Below, one piece after another: positions 43,700-54,639 of a stretch of 64,000 nucleotides of DNA (the first letter of the stretch is position 1; every line of letters starts with the position of its first letter). Source of the DNA: Pomphorhynchus laevis (Eukaryota > Acanthocephala > Palaeacanthocephala > Echinorhynchida > Pomphorhynchidae); NCBI GenBank assembly GCA_012934845.2, contig WNNJ02000063.1, forward strand, positions 1 to 64,000. The letters run 5' to 3'. A program made the translations under genes and the position numbers. Below the pieces are notes generated by a model. The model saw only the letters and a list, made by a program, of their open reading frames with translations, made no database searches and was not told the origin of the DNA.

Positions 43700-46456
43700 A
43701 AACTGTAAATCTTTTATTTTAGAACATATTATCGAAGAAAACATATCAATATTAAATTAAAAACTATTAAAAAAAGAAGATTTTTGGATTAAAACGCTTA
43801 ATTCCATGTACCCGTTAGGATTGAATGACGTGGTACAAGGAATTGGCAGAAGTAGTATAATACATAATAAACAACTATATTATAATAATCCAGTTAAACG
43901 CAAACCAAGAAGTCATGGTGATAAAAGGAATAGGAAAAATAGAGTTAAAAATATTAAAAAAGATATGTATATAAATGAACAATTAGAAATATTAAAACAA
44001 CTTTTAAGTGATAATAAGCTAAAAGATCTTTATGTAAATATAAGAAGTTTTTATAAAGATATCATATGTTCAATAAATCAAAAATTAATTAACGACTATG
44101 ATAGGCAAAGTTGTATAATAGACAGTTATTGTAATTCAAAATACTATAATCGTACAATAAATGTAAATAATAACAATAGAAAATATACATTAACCATACA
44201 CTTCATTAATAAATGTATAGATAACATAAATATAGCCGGACTTTTAAATAATTCTAAAAGTAAAAAAATCAAAGGGGCAGATTTAAGTAAATATATTCCT
44301 AAAATAAGGTATAAACTCCTACCACCATTAGGACGAAAAAATTTGTAATTACAATAAAGAATTAAAATCAATATGTAACGATAATATTAGAAACATAATA
44401 GAAACAGAACGCAATTGTAAAAGTCTTAGTTTTGATAAAATAAATGAACATATATGTACCCATAATCTAGAATTAATTGAAAATTATGAATTAAGAAAGC
44501 TGCTATCAAAAGGGTATAAATATAGATTAAATAACAACGACAAAAATAAAATTTACAATTCGTTATATAATAACTTAAATGATTACTTTAGTAAGCTGAT
44601 TAATAATGAAAGCTCGAATATATCTAAGATAAAAATTTGGAAAGATTATATATTTGATAAAATTAAAAATAAAATGAAAATAACAAACAATTATAAGAGG
44701 AAAGATAAAATTAATAAAGATATGTATAAAGAACTTACTAAATTAAAGGATAACTATATAATAACAACTATTGATAAAGCTAGTAATAACTGTCTTCATA
44801 TGCAAAAAGCTTTATTATGATATACTAATGAAAGAGGTTAATTCTAATGATTTGAATGTAAATACAACATATGAACGTAGTGAGTTAAGTTTAGAAACAA
44901 TATTTACAAGTCACTGTTCTATAATGGATAAAAAGGGTATAAAGGTTGAATCAGATAATAAAACTATACCTATATTATATTGGAATCCAAAATTACATAA
45001 AAATCCAATAAAACCTAGGTTCATATGTAGTGCGTTTAAATATACATTAAAACCACTTTCTGTCTATATGAATTAAATATTTAAAGCAATTAAAGCACAC
45101 TTTAAAAAATATTGCATGGTAATCGAAATCAATACTGGTATAAAACACTATTTCAGTGTTAATTCCACAAAAGAATTTTTAGAACAGACAAAAGGAATAA
45201 ATTTTCAAAATATAAATACATACGATTTTAGTACGCTTTATACAAATCTAGATTTAGTAGATATTGAAGAAGCGTTAGTAAAATTAATTAATATTATATT
45301 CGGAAAAATATATACATATATTTTTTATAATAATTATAACGCCTAACTACCAAAAATTAAACCATCAAGTAAATATAAATATATGGATAAAATTGAATTA
45401 ATAGAATCCTTAAATATTTTGATAAATCAAAATTATTTAAAAGTAGGGACATATATATTTAGACAAGTAAAAGGTGTTCCAATGGGAGGTAATAGTATCC
45501 TAATTATAGCTGACTTGTTTTTAAGCTTTATAGAATATGAATTTGTTGATAACTGTGTAAAAACTAAATCTAAACTATATAAATATATGAAATATATGTT
45601 TCGATACATTAATGATATATGTGTATTTAATTCTAATAATTTTTATTCAATTAGTGAACAAATTTATCTAGAAAGTCTTATTCTTAACAAAACCAATATT
45701 AATGATAAAGAAGGTGTATATCTAGATATGAACATTAAATTAACATTAACTAATACTACTATTAATTTATATCGTAAAGATTATTTAAATTTACAAGAAA
45801 CATATTTTTGCATAAGCATTCATGCATACCATATACCATAAATATAATATAAAATATTATATTTTATAATATAAAATATAATACATTAAATAATGAAATT
45901 TTAAGAATTGCAACAATATGTAATGATATTGGCTTTCTTCAAAATCATTTAAATAATTTAATAGATACATATTTTAAACTAGGTTACTATAAAGATAGCA
46001 TCAAGCAGAAAATAGTAAAATATATAAATCAACACAATAATATAAAGAATAAATTTAAACTCTTAAGTGGCAAATTTTTATGGATGGATAATAAATAATA
46101 TACTTTGTAATAGAATAAGATACTAGATAGTTTTATCAGAGGAAATACATCATTAGCATGTATTTGGCCCCGCTGCTATGTTGGGTAGAGGAGTTAGGGG
46201 CCGAAACCTGATAGCATAGCAGTTCCTCCCGATGACCTCTAATCCTTATTTTTTATACATCGTCTGTTATTTATTAGTCAATTTATAAAAATGACGTTTA
46301 TTTTAAATTTCAATTTTTTATTTTAACTTGATTTAAATTATAGAAAATCTAAAAACAATTAATAATTTTATTATTTAATTATTAAATTTTGATTTAGCAT
46401 TATTATATTTTGTTTATTTTATAATTATATTAAATACGTATACTCAGTTAGCTGAT
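43700..46456 (+). mobile_element. Penelope-like element, longest copy of the window
   Basis: Starts inside what looks like the end of a GIY-YIG nuclease domain (HIIEENISIL, then EDFWIKTLNSMYPLGLND). It then has a basic linker (RKPRSHGDKRNRKNR), the helical N-terminal domain (43,806-44,348), ICTHNLELIENYELRKLLSK, DKASNN, YERSELSLET, YWNPKLHKNPIKPRFICSAF, DFSTLYTNLDLVDIEEALV, VKGVPMGGNSILIIADLFL, FRYINDICVFN and the C-terminal block. The 3' region (46,090-46,456) has the structured terminal module ending CAGTTAGCTGATTT. An N-terminal GIY-YIG would place it near the Naiad type of PLE, which is inference from one partial domain. Several frame changes make this copy inactive, and FRYIDD reads FRYIND here. 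Confidence 0.82.
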
Positions 46457-46989
46457 TTGATTTAATACAAATTCTTCTTTGACCCTTAAAAGATATTCAC
46501 GATAGGTGCTTCCCATTCAAAACGCTTTTGTAGGTTAAAATTAATTACGAACTGCCTATAAGACGCTTTTTCAGTTGTTTCTATTCACCAAGAATATCTT
46601 TATATGAATTGAATCCAGACGTTAATTACACGTTTCTTTTTAGTCTGTATTATCCGGGTGTTTTTGAGTCTAGATATTTGTTGTACTGGACATCTGGATC
46701 AACTAGTGTTGTTAGTAAGACGGTCTTGGAGAGAAATATTGAGAATGCGTCTGATACATCGAAACCTTACAAATAAATTAAGTATTTTTTGGGTTTTAAT
46801 ACAAATTCGTCTTATTTGGCTCTTAGCTGGATAGTTTTTGAGCAGAGAAAAATAACATTTTGACGCTATTGTGTTTGTTGTTTAATGTTTGTTGCTAAAC
46901 ATTTTAAGTTAGCCAGATGGTTTACAAGTTTGTAAATGAACATTAGTTTACAGAGATAGTATCATTCTATGACAGAACCGTAGATGTGA
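46457..46989. other. Unassigned sequence 3' of the PLE
   Basis: No gene recognised. The string AATACAAATTC occurs twice (about 46,466 and 46,799), possibly a short direct repeat. It may belong to the LTR-element fossil that follows. Confidence 0.4.
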
Positions 46990-48690
46990 AACATTGACTT
47001 AACAAGTTCAAGTTGACAATCTATCTTCATTAGCTAGAAACCCAGAAGGATAATATCTTGCCAATTATGTTTCAAGGAAGCATCATTGCTATATACAACG
47101 AAACTAGCGATGAAATGAAATAAATAATCAAAATTTACTTAAGGAAGCATTTGGTATTGACCCATTTGAGATTTTTGTCAAGACTATAAAGAAGACGGAA
47201 AATTAATTGGGTGTATATTTCAGCGATGAGCTGTCTTGCGCATAATGTAAATATTGGTGAAGCAATGGTAGTTAAAGATTTCCTTATATTCTTTTTCCTG
47301 AAAATGCTTAGAGAGAAATACGAACGATGGCTTATTTTAAAAGAATAATCATAGAAGGCATTTCAAATTGTTATCATGCACTATTGGCAATGGAAACCAA
47401 TGTATTTATAAATGATGGATAACATAAAACGTCAAATGATATAAACCAACGGTTTGTGATATATAAGAAGCGAGATATTAAACGCGAAAGAGGAGTAGAA
47501 GCAAACTTGGTTCAAAAACGGTTTATTCGTTTTTGGAATTGCGATCAAATGGGTACTTTGCCTGGAATTGTCAATTCAGTTATCAAAGTCAAAGAGCGTT
47601 CTACGATTGAGTAGCATTTTCTGAGCTGGCTTAATATCAATAACAACTGGTGTACTTTGCTGTTGATCTTGTCGTAATTAACACTCACAAAAACTAGATA
47701 TAGTAGATACCGGTTACAGCCATACTATAGCACCACAACCTGTCTCTGAGAAGTGCTATGGGTCTATGGTAGTGCATGATTTTTCTGAAATGCCTGCTAG
47801 GAGCTTGAGTAATAGAACAATCAACTTGGAAGCTCAAGACAATCAGCAGAAATTAAAGGACATAATGGCTTTAAAATTAATGTATTAAATCGACCTTATC
47901 ATTGACATGAATACGATAAAATAAATCAGCGGTGTGTATGTGAATGCCCAGCATACAATATTCACGGTCAGATTCCTTGACAACTCATCCGTAATCAAAG
48001 CTAAGCATCGTACTTGGAAGTTGCTGTATCCCAAAAGAATCTCATAAGTTGTGAAGATTTAAATGTACCAAAGGATGTTCACAATAATGTCTAGGCGCTC
48101 ACCTAGCTACTTTTAATCAAGTTCTACCATGCGCATATTCTGCTAAGCCTACTATTAAATTGTATGATAATTTCGAAATAGAATTTGGTCGATCAAAATG
48201 GGTCGCTAAATGGAAGTGGATATTTCATCCAACATGCGTATGAAATTTAATACCTTGGTACTTGTTGATTCATTTCTAAACTTTTGAAAAGAAATCGAAG
48301 AATAGATTAATACGAGCATTCTCGTTCAGTGGAATAAAAATGTAAAATCATGAATTAGTCCATTAATAGCGATAAGTCAGCCAATCAAGAGACAAGTGAG
48401 ACCGATGCTATATTAAAGGAATTAAATGTGCATATCAATAGCCAAACAGGAATTTGCACGTCGTGTGAAGAGACAATTCGTGAATGGTAGCGCGTTTATG
48501 CCCATGCAAGATAGTCAACCTAAAGAAAGCATACATCCAGATGAACATCGACGGAAGCTTGTGTAAATTCCAGTTGGATAATTACAAGGGCCAAACATAC
48601 TGTCGTATTATTAAAGTTTACATTAATTGTCGAAAACCACAACAAATAAAAAAAACAAGCAAGAGAAAAATAAAAAGTTAGTTAATCAAT
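46990..48690 (+). mobile_element. LTR-retrotransposon fossil, broken
   Basis: Old, heavily broken remains of an LTR-type element. A zinc-knuckle-like stretch lies near 47,530-47,580 and a Ty3/gypsy-like RT scrap near 48,500-48,640 (NLKKAYIQMNIDG). Many breaks are present, and no LTR ends could be recognised. The family assignment rests on two short motifs only. Confidence 0.4.
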
Positions 48691-48789
48691 CAAACCGTCG
48701 TCCTTAGGTTTCTACACTTTAATCGGCCCTGAGCCATCTTCATTATTGTTATTCATTATTTCCGGTATTAAATTCAACCAATATTAGTT

Positions 48790-50340
48790 TATTTGTAAAT
48801 CTTAGGCCGATCCTAGGTCTCCAATGATCATTGGAACGTCTTTCTTACGCCACCTCTTGGACGCTTTCATAATTAAAGAGGATTCACCAATAAATGTGCA
48901 TTCGGCAATATTTTAGCATCCATTCGCAGACATGGCCCACATATTTTTAGCGTCGCATTTCTATAATGCTATCTAGGTCTTGCACCTTACATTGGCACCT
49001 TACTTCAGGATTACTAAAGTAAGATGCCAATGAGGTCTCATGAAGATCTCAATTAAGGTCTCATGTATAGACCAAATTTTACTTAAGCGCCTAAGGCACT
49101 GATGTTCAAAAGTAATTACCCTATATAGAAGACTAATTTTGACTGTCACGTTTCACATCCATAAAGTAGAATTGGCCTAATCATCGCGGAATACAATCTA
49201 GCCTTTGTATTTACGCGGATATCGTTTCTTTTCCATATTTTACTTGCTTTGATATTAGTTCTTGCTTTGATATTACTTCTTTTGCGTATTCTACTTGCTT
49301 TGATAATTTTCAATTTTATATCTTCTTCGAAATATCCATTCATTATAACAGTACATTCGGGATAATTGAACAGATTTATGCGCCCCAAGACAGAACCATC
49401 CAAGTAAATTCTCTGCTCAATAATATTTGCGAACATAATCTTATATTCCGAGAGTTTCGATATGATGTCAAGAGGTGAGGCAGCAATCAAAAAACGCAAA
49501 TCATGCTTTCCATTCGTTTAAAATTATCAGCAAGCAGAACGGTGACATCTGCATATGTCAAGTCAGACACTCTGACTGCGGTATCGCCCATCGGAACAAC
49601 ATCATTATCATGCAAGAGAGTAATATTTAAGATTTTGTCAATTACGACGTTGAATAACATAGGCCCAAGAACACTGCTTTGTCTTACACTGTAGGAAACT
49701 TCGAACTCCTCAATTACCTGATTTCTTTCACGGACAAGCACATACATCCGACCATACAATGCTTGTTTTACAGTACATAATTCTCTAGGAATTCCGCAAT
49801 CATACAGCAAAAGTCATATGCTCATTAGATCCACCTATCAAAGGCTATCTTAAAATCTAAGAATGCTACAACTGTAAGTCGAAACTCATTTCGATTCTCA
49901 AGTATACAGCGTAACATAAAAATATGAATACTGCAGCTACGTCCTTTGCGGAAGCCTGAGTGACTCTCACGCGTTCGGCGTTCACGTAGCAAACGGAATT
50001 GATCGTGGATGATGTGCTATATCACCTTGTATTAAGTGGAAGCAAGGAAATAGGTCTGTAGCTTTCACAGCAATTTGGATTTCCTTTTTAAAGATTGGAA
50101 TAGTTATAGCTTTAGTTAGCTTTAATAGTAATCGTTCCTCCTTCCATATACTATAAAGAAGAAAAGTCAGATATCTACAAAACATTGGCAAAACCGGATC
50201 TTAGCATTTCCACATAATGTTATCATATCCTGACATTTTTCCAGAACGAGGATCCCTAATTGCCCTCTGTTTCTTTCTCATCCGTGCTTAAGACATTAAC
50301 ATCTTCAAAGCATCCAATATAGACAATTTGAGATGAGGTA
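48790..50340 (-). mobile_element. LINE family D (RTE-like), RT and 3' region
   Basis: Minus-strand frames in order: AITIPIFKKEIQI (cf. PIFKKG), HSGFRKGRSCSIHIFMLRCI, FRLTVVAFLDFKIAFDR, YSVRQSSVLGPMLFNVVIDK, RVSDLTYADVTVLLADN, ARLYSAMIRPILLYGCET and further down KRPRGGVRKTFQ (cf. GKRPRGRPxxxW). This is the typical order of RTE-like ORF2 C-terminal halves. The YADD box reads YADV. Frames shift several times. The EN-bearing part of a similar element lies at 58,736-59,480 on the same strand. Confidence 0.7.
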
Positions 50341-50589
50341 AGATTATTGGTATACGGGTTAGCAAAGTAACGAGATTATAAGTCTAAGCGTCCTAATGTT
50401 TTGTACACGGCTGACCATGTTTATTAACCAGTTGAGTACTATCTAATGTCGTGTATCTTGTTATGCTCAGAAATCGCGTATCTTGTTATGCTTAGAAACG
50501 ATTGATAGAAACCTCAAACATCTCCACATGACACCGCATTCTCGCATTTTCATGCCAGTAAATATCACTATCCAACATGTGTTTCAGCA
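50341..50589. other. Junction region, unassigned
   Basis: Sequence between the LINE D RT part and the LINE B start. It probably belongs to LINE D but holds no recognisable block. Confidence 0.4.
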
Positions 50590-50639
50590 GTATGTTGGGT
50601 CGGAAGAACAAAGAACTTCGTAAAATCCAGTTTTCCAGC

Positions 50640-51650
50640 ACAATTGAATACGAATTTGAAAGAAAAAGACGATATTAAGGTACTTACTGAGTCTAAACCA
50701 ACGACAACGAAGGTTAGTGACGTTTCTTTGATTAACGGTGATGGGGAGATACTTCCTCCCATCCCGAAACTCAAAAATTTGATAGTCATCAAGCTTAAGA
50801 AGCCGATGGAAATGCATCTCTTATTTAATGTTTTCCTTAGGCCTTTCTGTAAAAAAAATCAACCAACAGGATCGTTTTCAATTCAGTCAAACTGTACGAG
50901 ACAGAGCTCAAGATCTCATTTGTCTCTGCTGATCTGGCAAAGGACTATGTAGATCACTTTGAATCAGCCTTATCTAAATATGGTGCAATTTTTTCTAAAC
51001 TCATTTTTGGTACTCTAAAAATATCGAATTTACCCGGTCACCATGGTGATACTGATATTAAACTATTAGAAAAATCCTTCAAGGTTTCTAACTTCCGGTC
51101 TATTCTGGGTAAAGGGGATAACCCAATACCATTGGGTTCTGCTCTGCCCCCTGGAATACGGAGAAGTACTTATAAACTCTAAATGTAACCCCTTTTTGGG
51201 ATTTAATATTTGTTTTACCCTAATTGGAAAAGACGAATATACCTATCCTCACTGCAGCCGGTGTCACAAATGGGGACACTGGGCCTCCAGCTGCGGTGAG
51301 ACACCTACACGTGGAGCGTGTGGTTCGTCCAACTGTGCGGCTCTACAGACTGATCTTCGTTGTGAGGCCCCTCCATCATGCTCCAATTGTGGGGGGGATG
51401 CCATCCTGCCTGGAGCAGGAAATGTGCTCAATTCAAACAATACTATGGCAAATTCCACACGTCCGGTGCCGTGCTAAGGCCTGCACATTTTTCGAGTACT
51501 GCCTCCCTACGCAGGAGGATGCCGACATACTGCGTGCGATGGATTCAAGAGTGGAAGCAGTTAATAAGAAAATGGAAAACCTAATTTCAACGGTTCTGTC
51601 TGCATTCTGCACAAATATTTCAATTCCTTCCGCCACAATTCCGTAATCTA
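50640..51650 (+). CDS. LINE B ORF1 (gag-like) with CCHC zinc knuckles, broken
   Basis: Frames show ISFVSADLAKDYVDHFESAL, KVSNFRSILGKGDNPIP, then YPHCSRCHKWGHWASSC (a C-x2-C-x4-H-x4-C knuckle), CGSSNC and CSNCGG. ORF1 proteins of I/jockey elements bind nucleic acid through such knuckles. The frame changes between the first half and the knuckles. LINE B4 at 62.3 kb has the corresponding blocks (TLKINNFPPF, RPILGKKGQPIP). Confidence 0.7.
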
Positions 51651-51869
51651 ACAAAAGGGGGCTTCGGCCCATACTATCCCCCCGCTCAAGATCGGTAAAA
51701 TGCAAAGTGGTAAATAGCATAGGGGAAATGAAGATGCTGCCCGGGGGCACGTACCTAACCCGGGTGGGGCTAGTGACGGGAAGGGTAACCTTCCTGCACC
51801 TAGCTCTGTCTAGGTAGGCAATCCCCCATCCAACTAATCCATCACAATGCAGAGTACTCGTGAGCCTTT

Positions 51870-52410
51870 TTCATTGAATGTCCTTAGTGGAATTCGGGAG
51901 GTGCTTCTGCCCTTAGACTTTTATCTAGTAGAGATGCAGATGTTATAGTCCTTCAGGAGACGCGGCCTATCCGTCTCCCCAGGACATTACTCGATTTATC
52001 CCAAAGCATATATGTCCTCACTATACTCAGTGCACAAACCCACCTCACTCCTCTTTATCTCAAGGACTCTTGACCTTAGTTAAGTGCTCCTTAAGGTCCT
52101 CCCTCCTATTAAACTACTCATGTCCAGCCCTTTCTTGTTTAGTAGTTTCACTCAGTAAGAACGGTAAACGCCTCAGTCTAGCCAATGTTTACATCCGCTC
52201 AGGGGAAATTCACAAGAACCGTGACCTCCTGGATAGTATTATTGACAGCGGTTATGACATGATACTTGGTGATTTCAACGACAGAACTGGTAGGTCAATG
52301 CAGCCCTTTGCAGAGCTATGAACGGTTATCTAATTCACAAACCCCCATCCCCTACCTTTCATTGCACATCAACAAATTCTATCCTCGACATTTTACTGCT
52401 TTACTCGAGG
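51870..52410 (+). CDS. LINE B endonuclease domain, broken
   Basis: Starts with a WNSGGASALRLLSSRDADVI stretch and VLQETRPIRLP (ET motif). It continues in another frame with VKCSLRSSLLLNYSCPALSC, LANVYIRSGEIHKN and DMILGDFNDRTGRSMQP (GDFN), and closes with the block PTFHC-STNSILDILL. This is an APE-type EN that nicks target DNA in this element group. Confidence 0.7.
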
Positions 52411-52899
52411 TGGTTGTTAAAACCCTCTGCACAGAGCAGTCGCGCCAGCAACTGTCCACCTCTCATGACCTAATTCGTCGGAGAATAGAGGAAGATATGT
52501 TGCTTTGAAGGAGGTTTCACTTTGATCCGGTCAGAGTGGCCTTCTTTTAAGCGGCTATCCAACTCTTTTCCAGAATAGGAAATGAGAGTCTGACCGAATT
52601 TAATACCCACTTTTTTTCGCAAGCTACCGCGATTTTATCGACTACTGATTAAGGTCGTATATACGATCCCACTCCGACGAAACTCAAGGTCCTAGCGAAA
52701 CTGCTTAACCTCCCTAATCTCTGTTTCCACCAGACAGGCTCTTTCGAATGAATACTAAAGCACTAGATATAGGTTTCAGCTGGGTAGGGATATGACGAGT
52801 ATTGCTCGTCTTAATCCTTCTCAGTCTTTCTTTTAGAAGATTTTCAAGAAGTTAGTTTGCTGGAAGGATAACGCATTAGGTTGGATAGGGTATGTAGGC

Positions 52900-54290
52900 C
52901 TTGAAAAGGTTTTGGAGAAGTCACTAGCCCTTCACAACTATAGAGCCACTCAATCACCTCAACCAATCCCGCCTTGGTGTAACTTCAGGAGTATGGATCT
53001 ATCTGTTACAAATATCCTTAACTCCTGGGGTCAACTCCCGGGCACCTCCAAATTCGTCGCTCCACTTTATTCTCGGGTCTGTCAGCTTTTGACAACTGAT
53101 AAGAGAAGAGAGGTGGCCGTTACAATGCTTTTAGTATCCCCATCCGATGTAGCAGGCATCAATATTAGTAAGCGTGTTTTTATTCCTAAGAAAAAATCCT
53201 GTTCATGCCTAAAGATCTGCGACCCATTTCGATTCAATATGCCCTCGTGTCGATTTATGTAAAAGCGCATACGCATAAAATCCGCGACCATTGAAGTATG
53301 CGTAATTTGATCCATTTAGGTTTTAATGGGTTCGTCAAAGGTCGCTAGGTTCATTCAGCAGTTGATGAAGTGGAGCAGTATTGTCGGGAGAATAGCCATC
53401 GGTTAGTTGTGGCTGTTTTCGTTGACTTTTCTGCTGCATTTGACCGCATCTCCATTCCCTGTGATCTCTTCTCTCAGGTCCCTCGGGTTGCCTGCAAGAA
53501 TTGTGAACAGGGTGGAGATTCTGCTGTACACCAAGCGATTTTACTATAAAGACGACCCTGATGCGCGTCAGTTCTACCATATTACGGGTGTGCCTCAAGG
53601 TTCCCCACTTTCTCCTATCTTATATCTTGCTGCCTCCATTGAACTCTTTAAAATATTTAAACGCGAACAACGTCTAGTGGTATACGCTGATGATATCACA
53701 GCCCTGTTTTCTGGACGCAGGTGCAAAGACATAGTCTCGGACATCAGCCGTTTCTTTTTAAGATTAAAAGACCAGCTACCCAAATCCAATCTTGTTTTAA
53801 AGTCCGCTAAATCGGAGGTGGTCGTCTTTCATGGCACCCCTGCTACAAAGCAAAAACTGAACAGATTAGCACTCTCTGCGCTCTACTCCATATTTGCCTC
53901 TGAACCATTGCCAACCTTCACAAGTCGAGTAAAATACCTGGGGTTCACCGTTACGGTGAATTGGTCGGCGAAAGCTGACTGGATAGACTCATACGTGTCC
54001 TGAAGAAAGCTAGGTGGGCCCTGAAACGGGCTCAGCAACTGTCATTGAAAGGGAAAGCCCAGGTTCGCCTTTGGGGCACTTGGGCTATCTCGGTATTAGT
54101 CTTCTTCTCAAGAGGACGTCCCCCAGAGCAAAGGCTAAGGTTTCTTAATCTCCTCGTCTCTCGTTTACCAAGCATAGTCCGCACCGATTGGATTCTTCGG
54201 GGGGGGGGTGAAAGACCCCGGGTGGTTCAGTCGGAAGGCGGCGTGTTGAATTGGTTGGGGGCTCAGATCCCCCTGGACCTGAGGCCGTAA
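52900..54290 (+). CDS. LINE B reverse transcriptase and C-terminal region, broken
   Basis: Best frame at 53,407-54,003: FSLTFLLHLTASPF (equivalent of LDFSAAFDxIS), RSLGLPARIVNRVEILLYTK, YHITGVPQGSPLSPILYLAA, LVVYADDITALFSGRRCKDI, VVVFHGTPATKQKLNR and VKYLGFTVTVNW. The C-terminal part (54,045-54,290) reads RLWGTWAISVLVFFSRGRPP. The YADD box is intact, but the upstream fingers region lies in other frames with stops. Confidence 0.75.
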
Positions 54291-54430
54291 AAGTGGGAAT
54301 AATAAGAATACCAGTGCAATTTGCAGTCTGTTGGTTGATTTGTCGTACTTACTGTTTTGTTAATTATGCTATCTAGTTTATTTGATCGGTTGTATTTTTT
54401 AATAAAACCCTTATTAGTCTGTTGTATTTC

Positions 54431-54639
54431 ATCATATTATCTTTATTGCCTGAGTAAATAACCCTCTTATTTTGCTCAAATATTCCTAGTCGATGCTGAG
54501 ATCTAACGCTGGCGTTTCCGTACACGCATATAGTTGCATAGATGTTATCGACTGTCGTGTTCGATAACTGCACAGATATTATTCCAGTAGCTATCCATAT
54601 CACAAGAGTCTGCTAATGGACATTCCTTGAGACGAGATT
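54431..54639 (-). mobile_element. Possible middle piece of LINE D
   Basis: A minus-strand open stretch (76 codons) with no strong match. Its position between two LINE insertions on a line from the LINE D EN (58.7-59.5 kb) to the LINE D RT (48.8-50.3 kb) makes it a candidate linker piece. This rests on context, not on recognised motifs. Confidence 0.25.

Larger units (their letters stand above)
50590..54430 (+). mobile_element. LINE family B, most complete copy
   Basis: Order: ORF1 with zinc knuckles (50,640-51,650), a G/C-rich junction (51,650-51,850), endonuclease (about 51,870-52,410), linker and RT (about 52,550-54,020), C-terminal region (54,020-54,290) and a 3' tail ending with AATAAAACCC at about 54,402. 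CCHC knuckles in ORF1 plus an EN of the type LQWNSGGAS place it with the I/R1/jockey group. There are multiple frame changes; it is not active. Confidence 0.85.
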
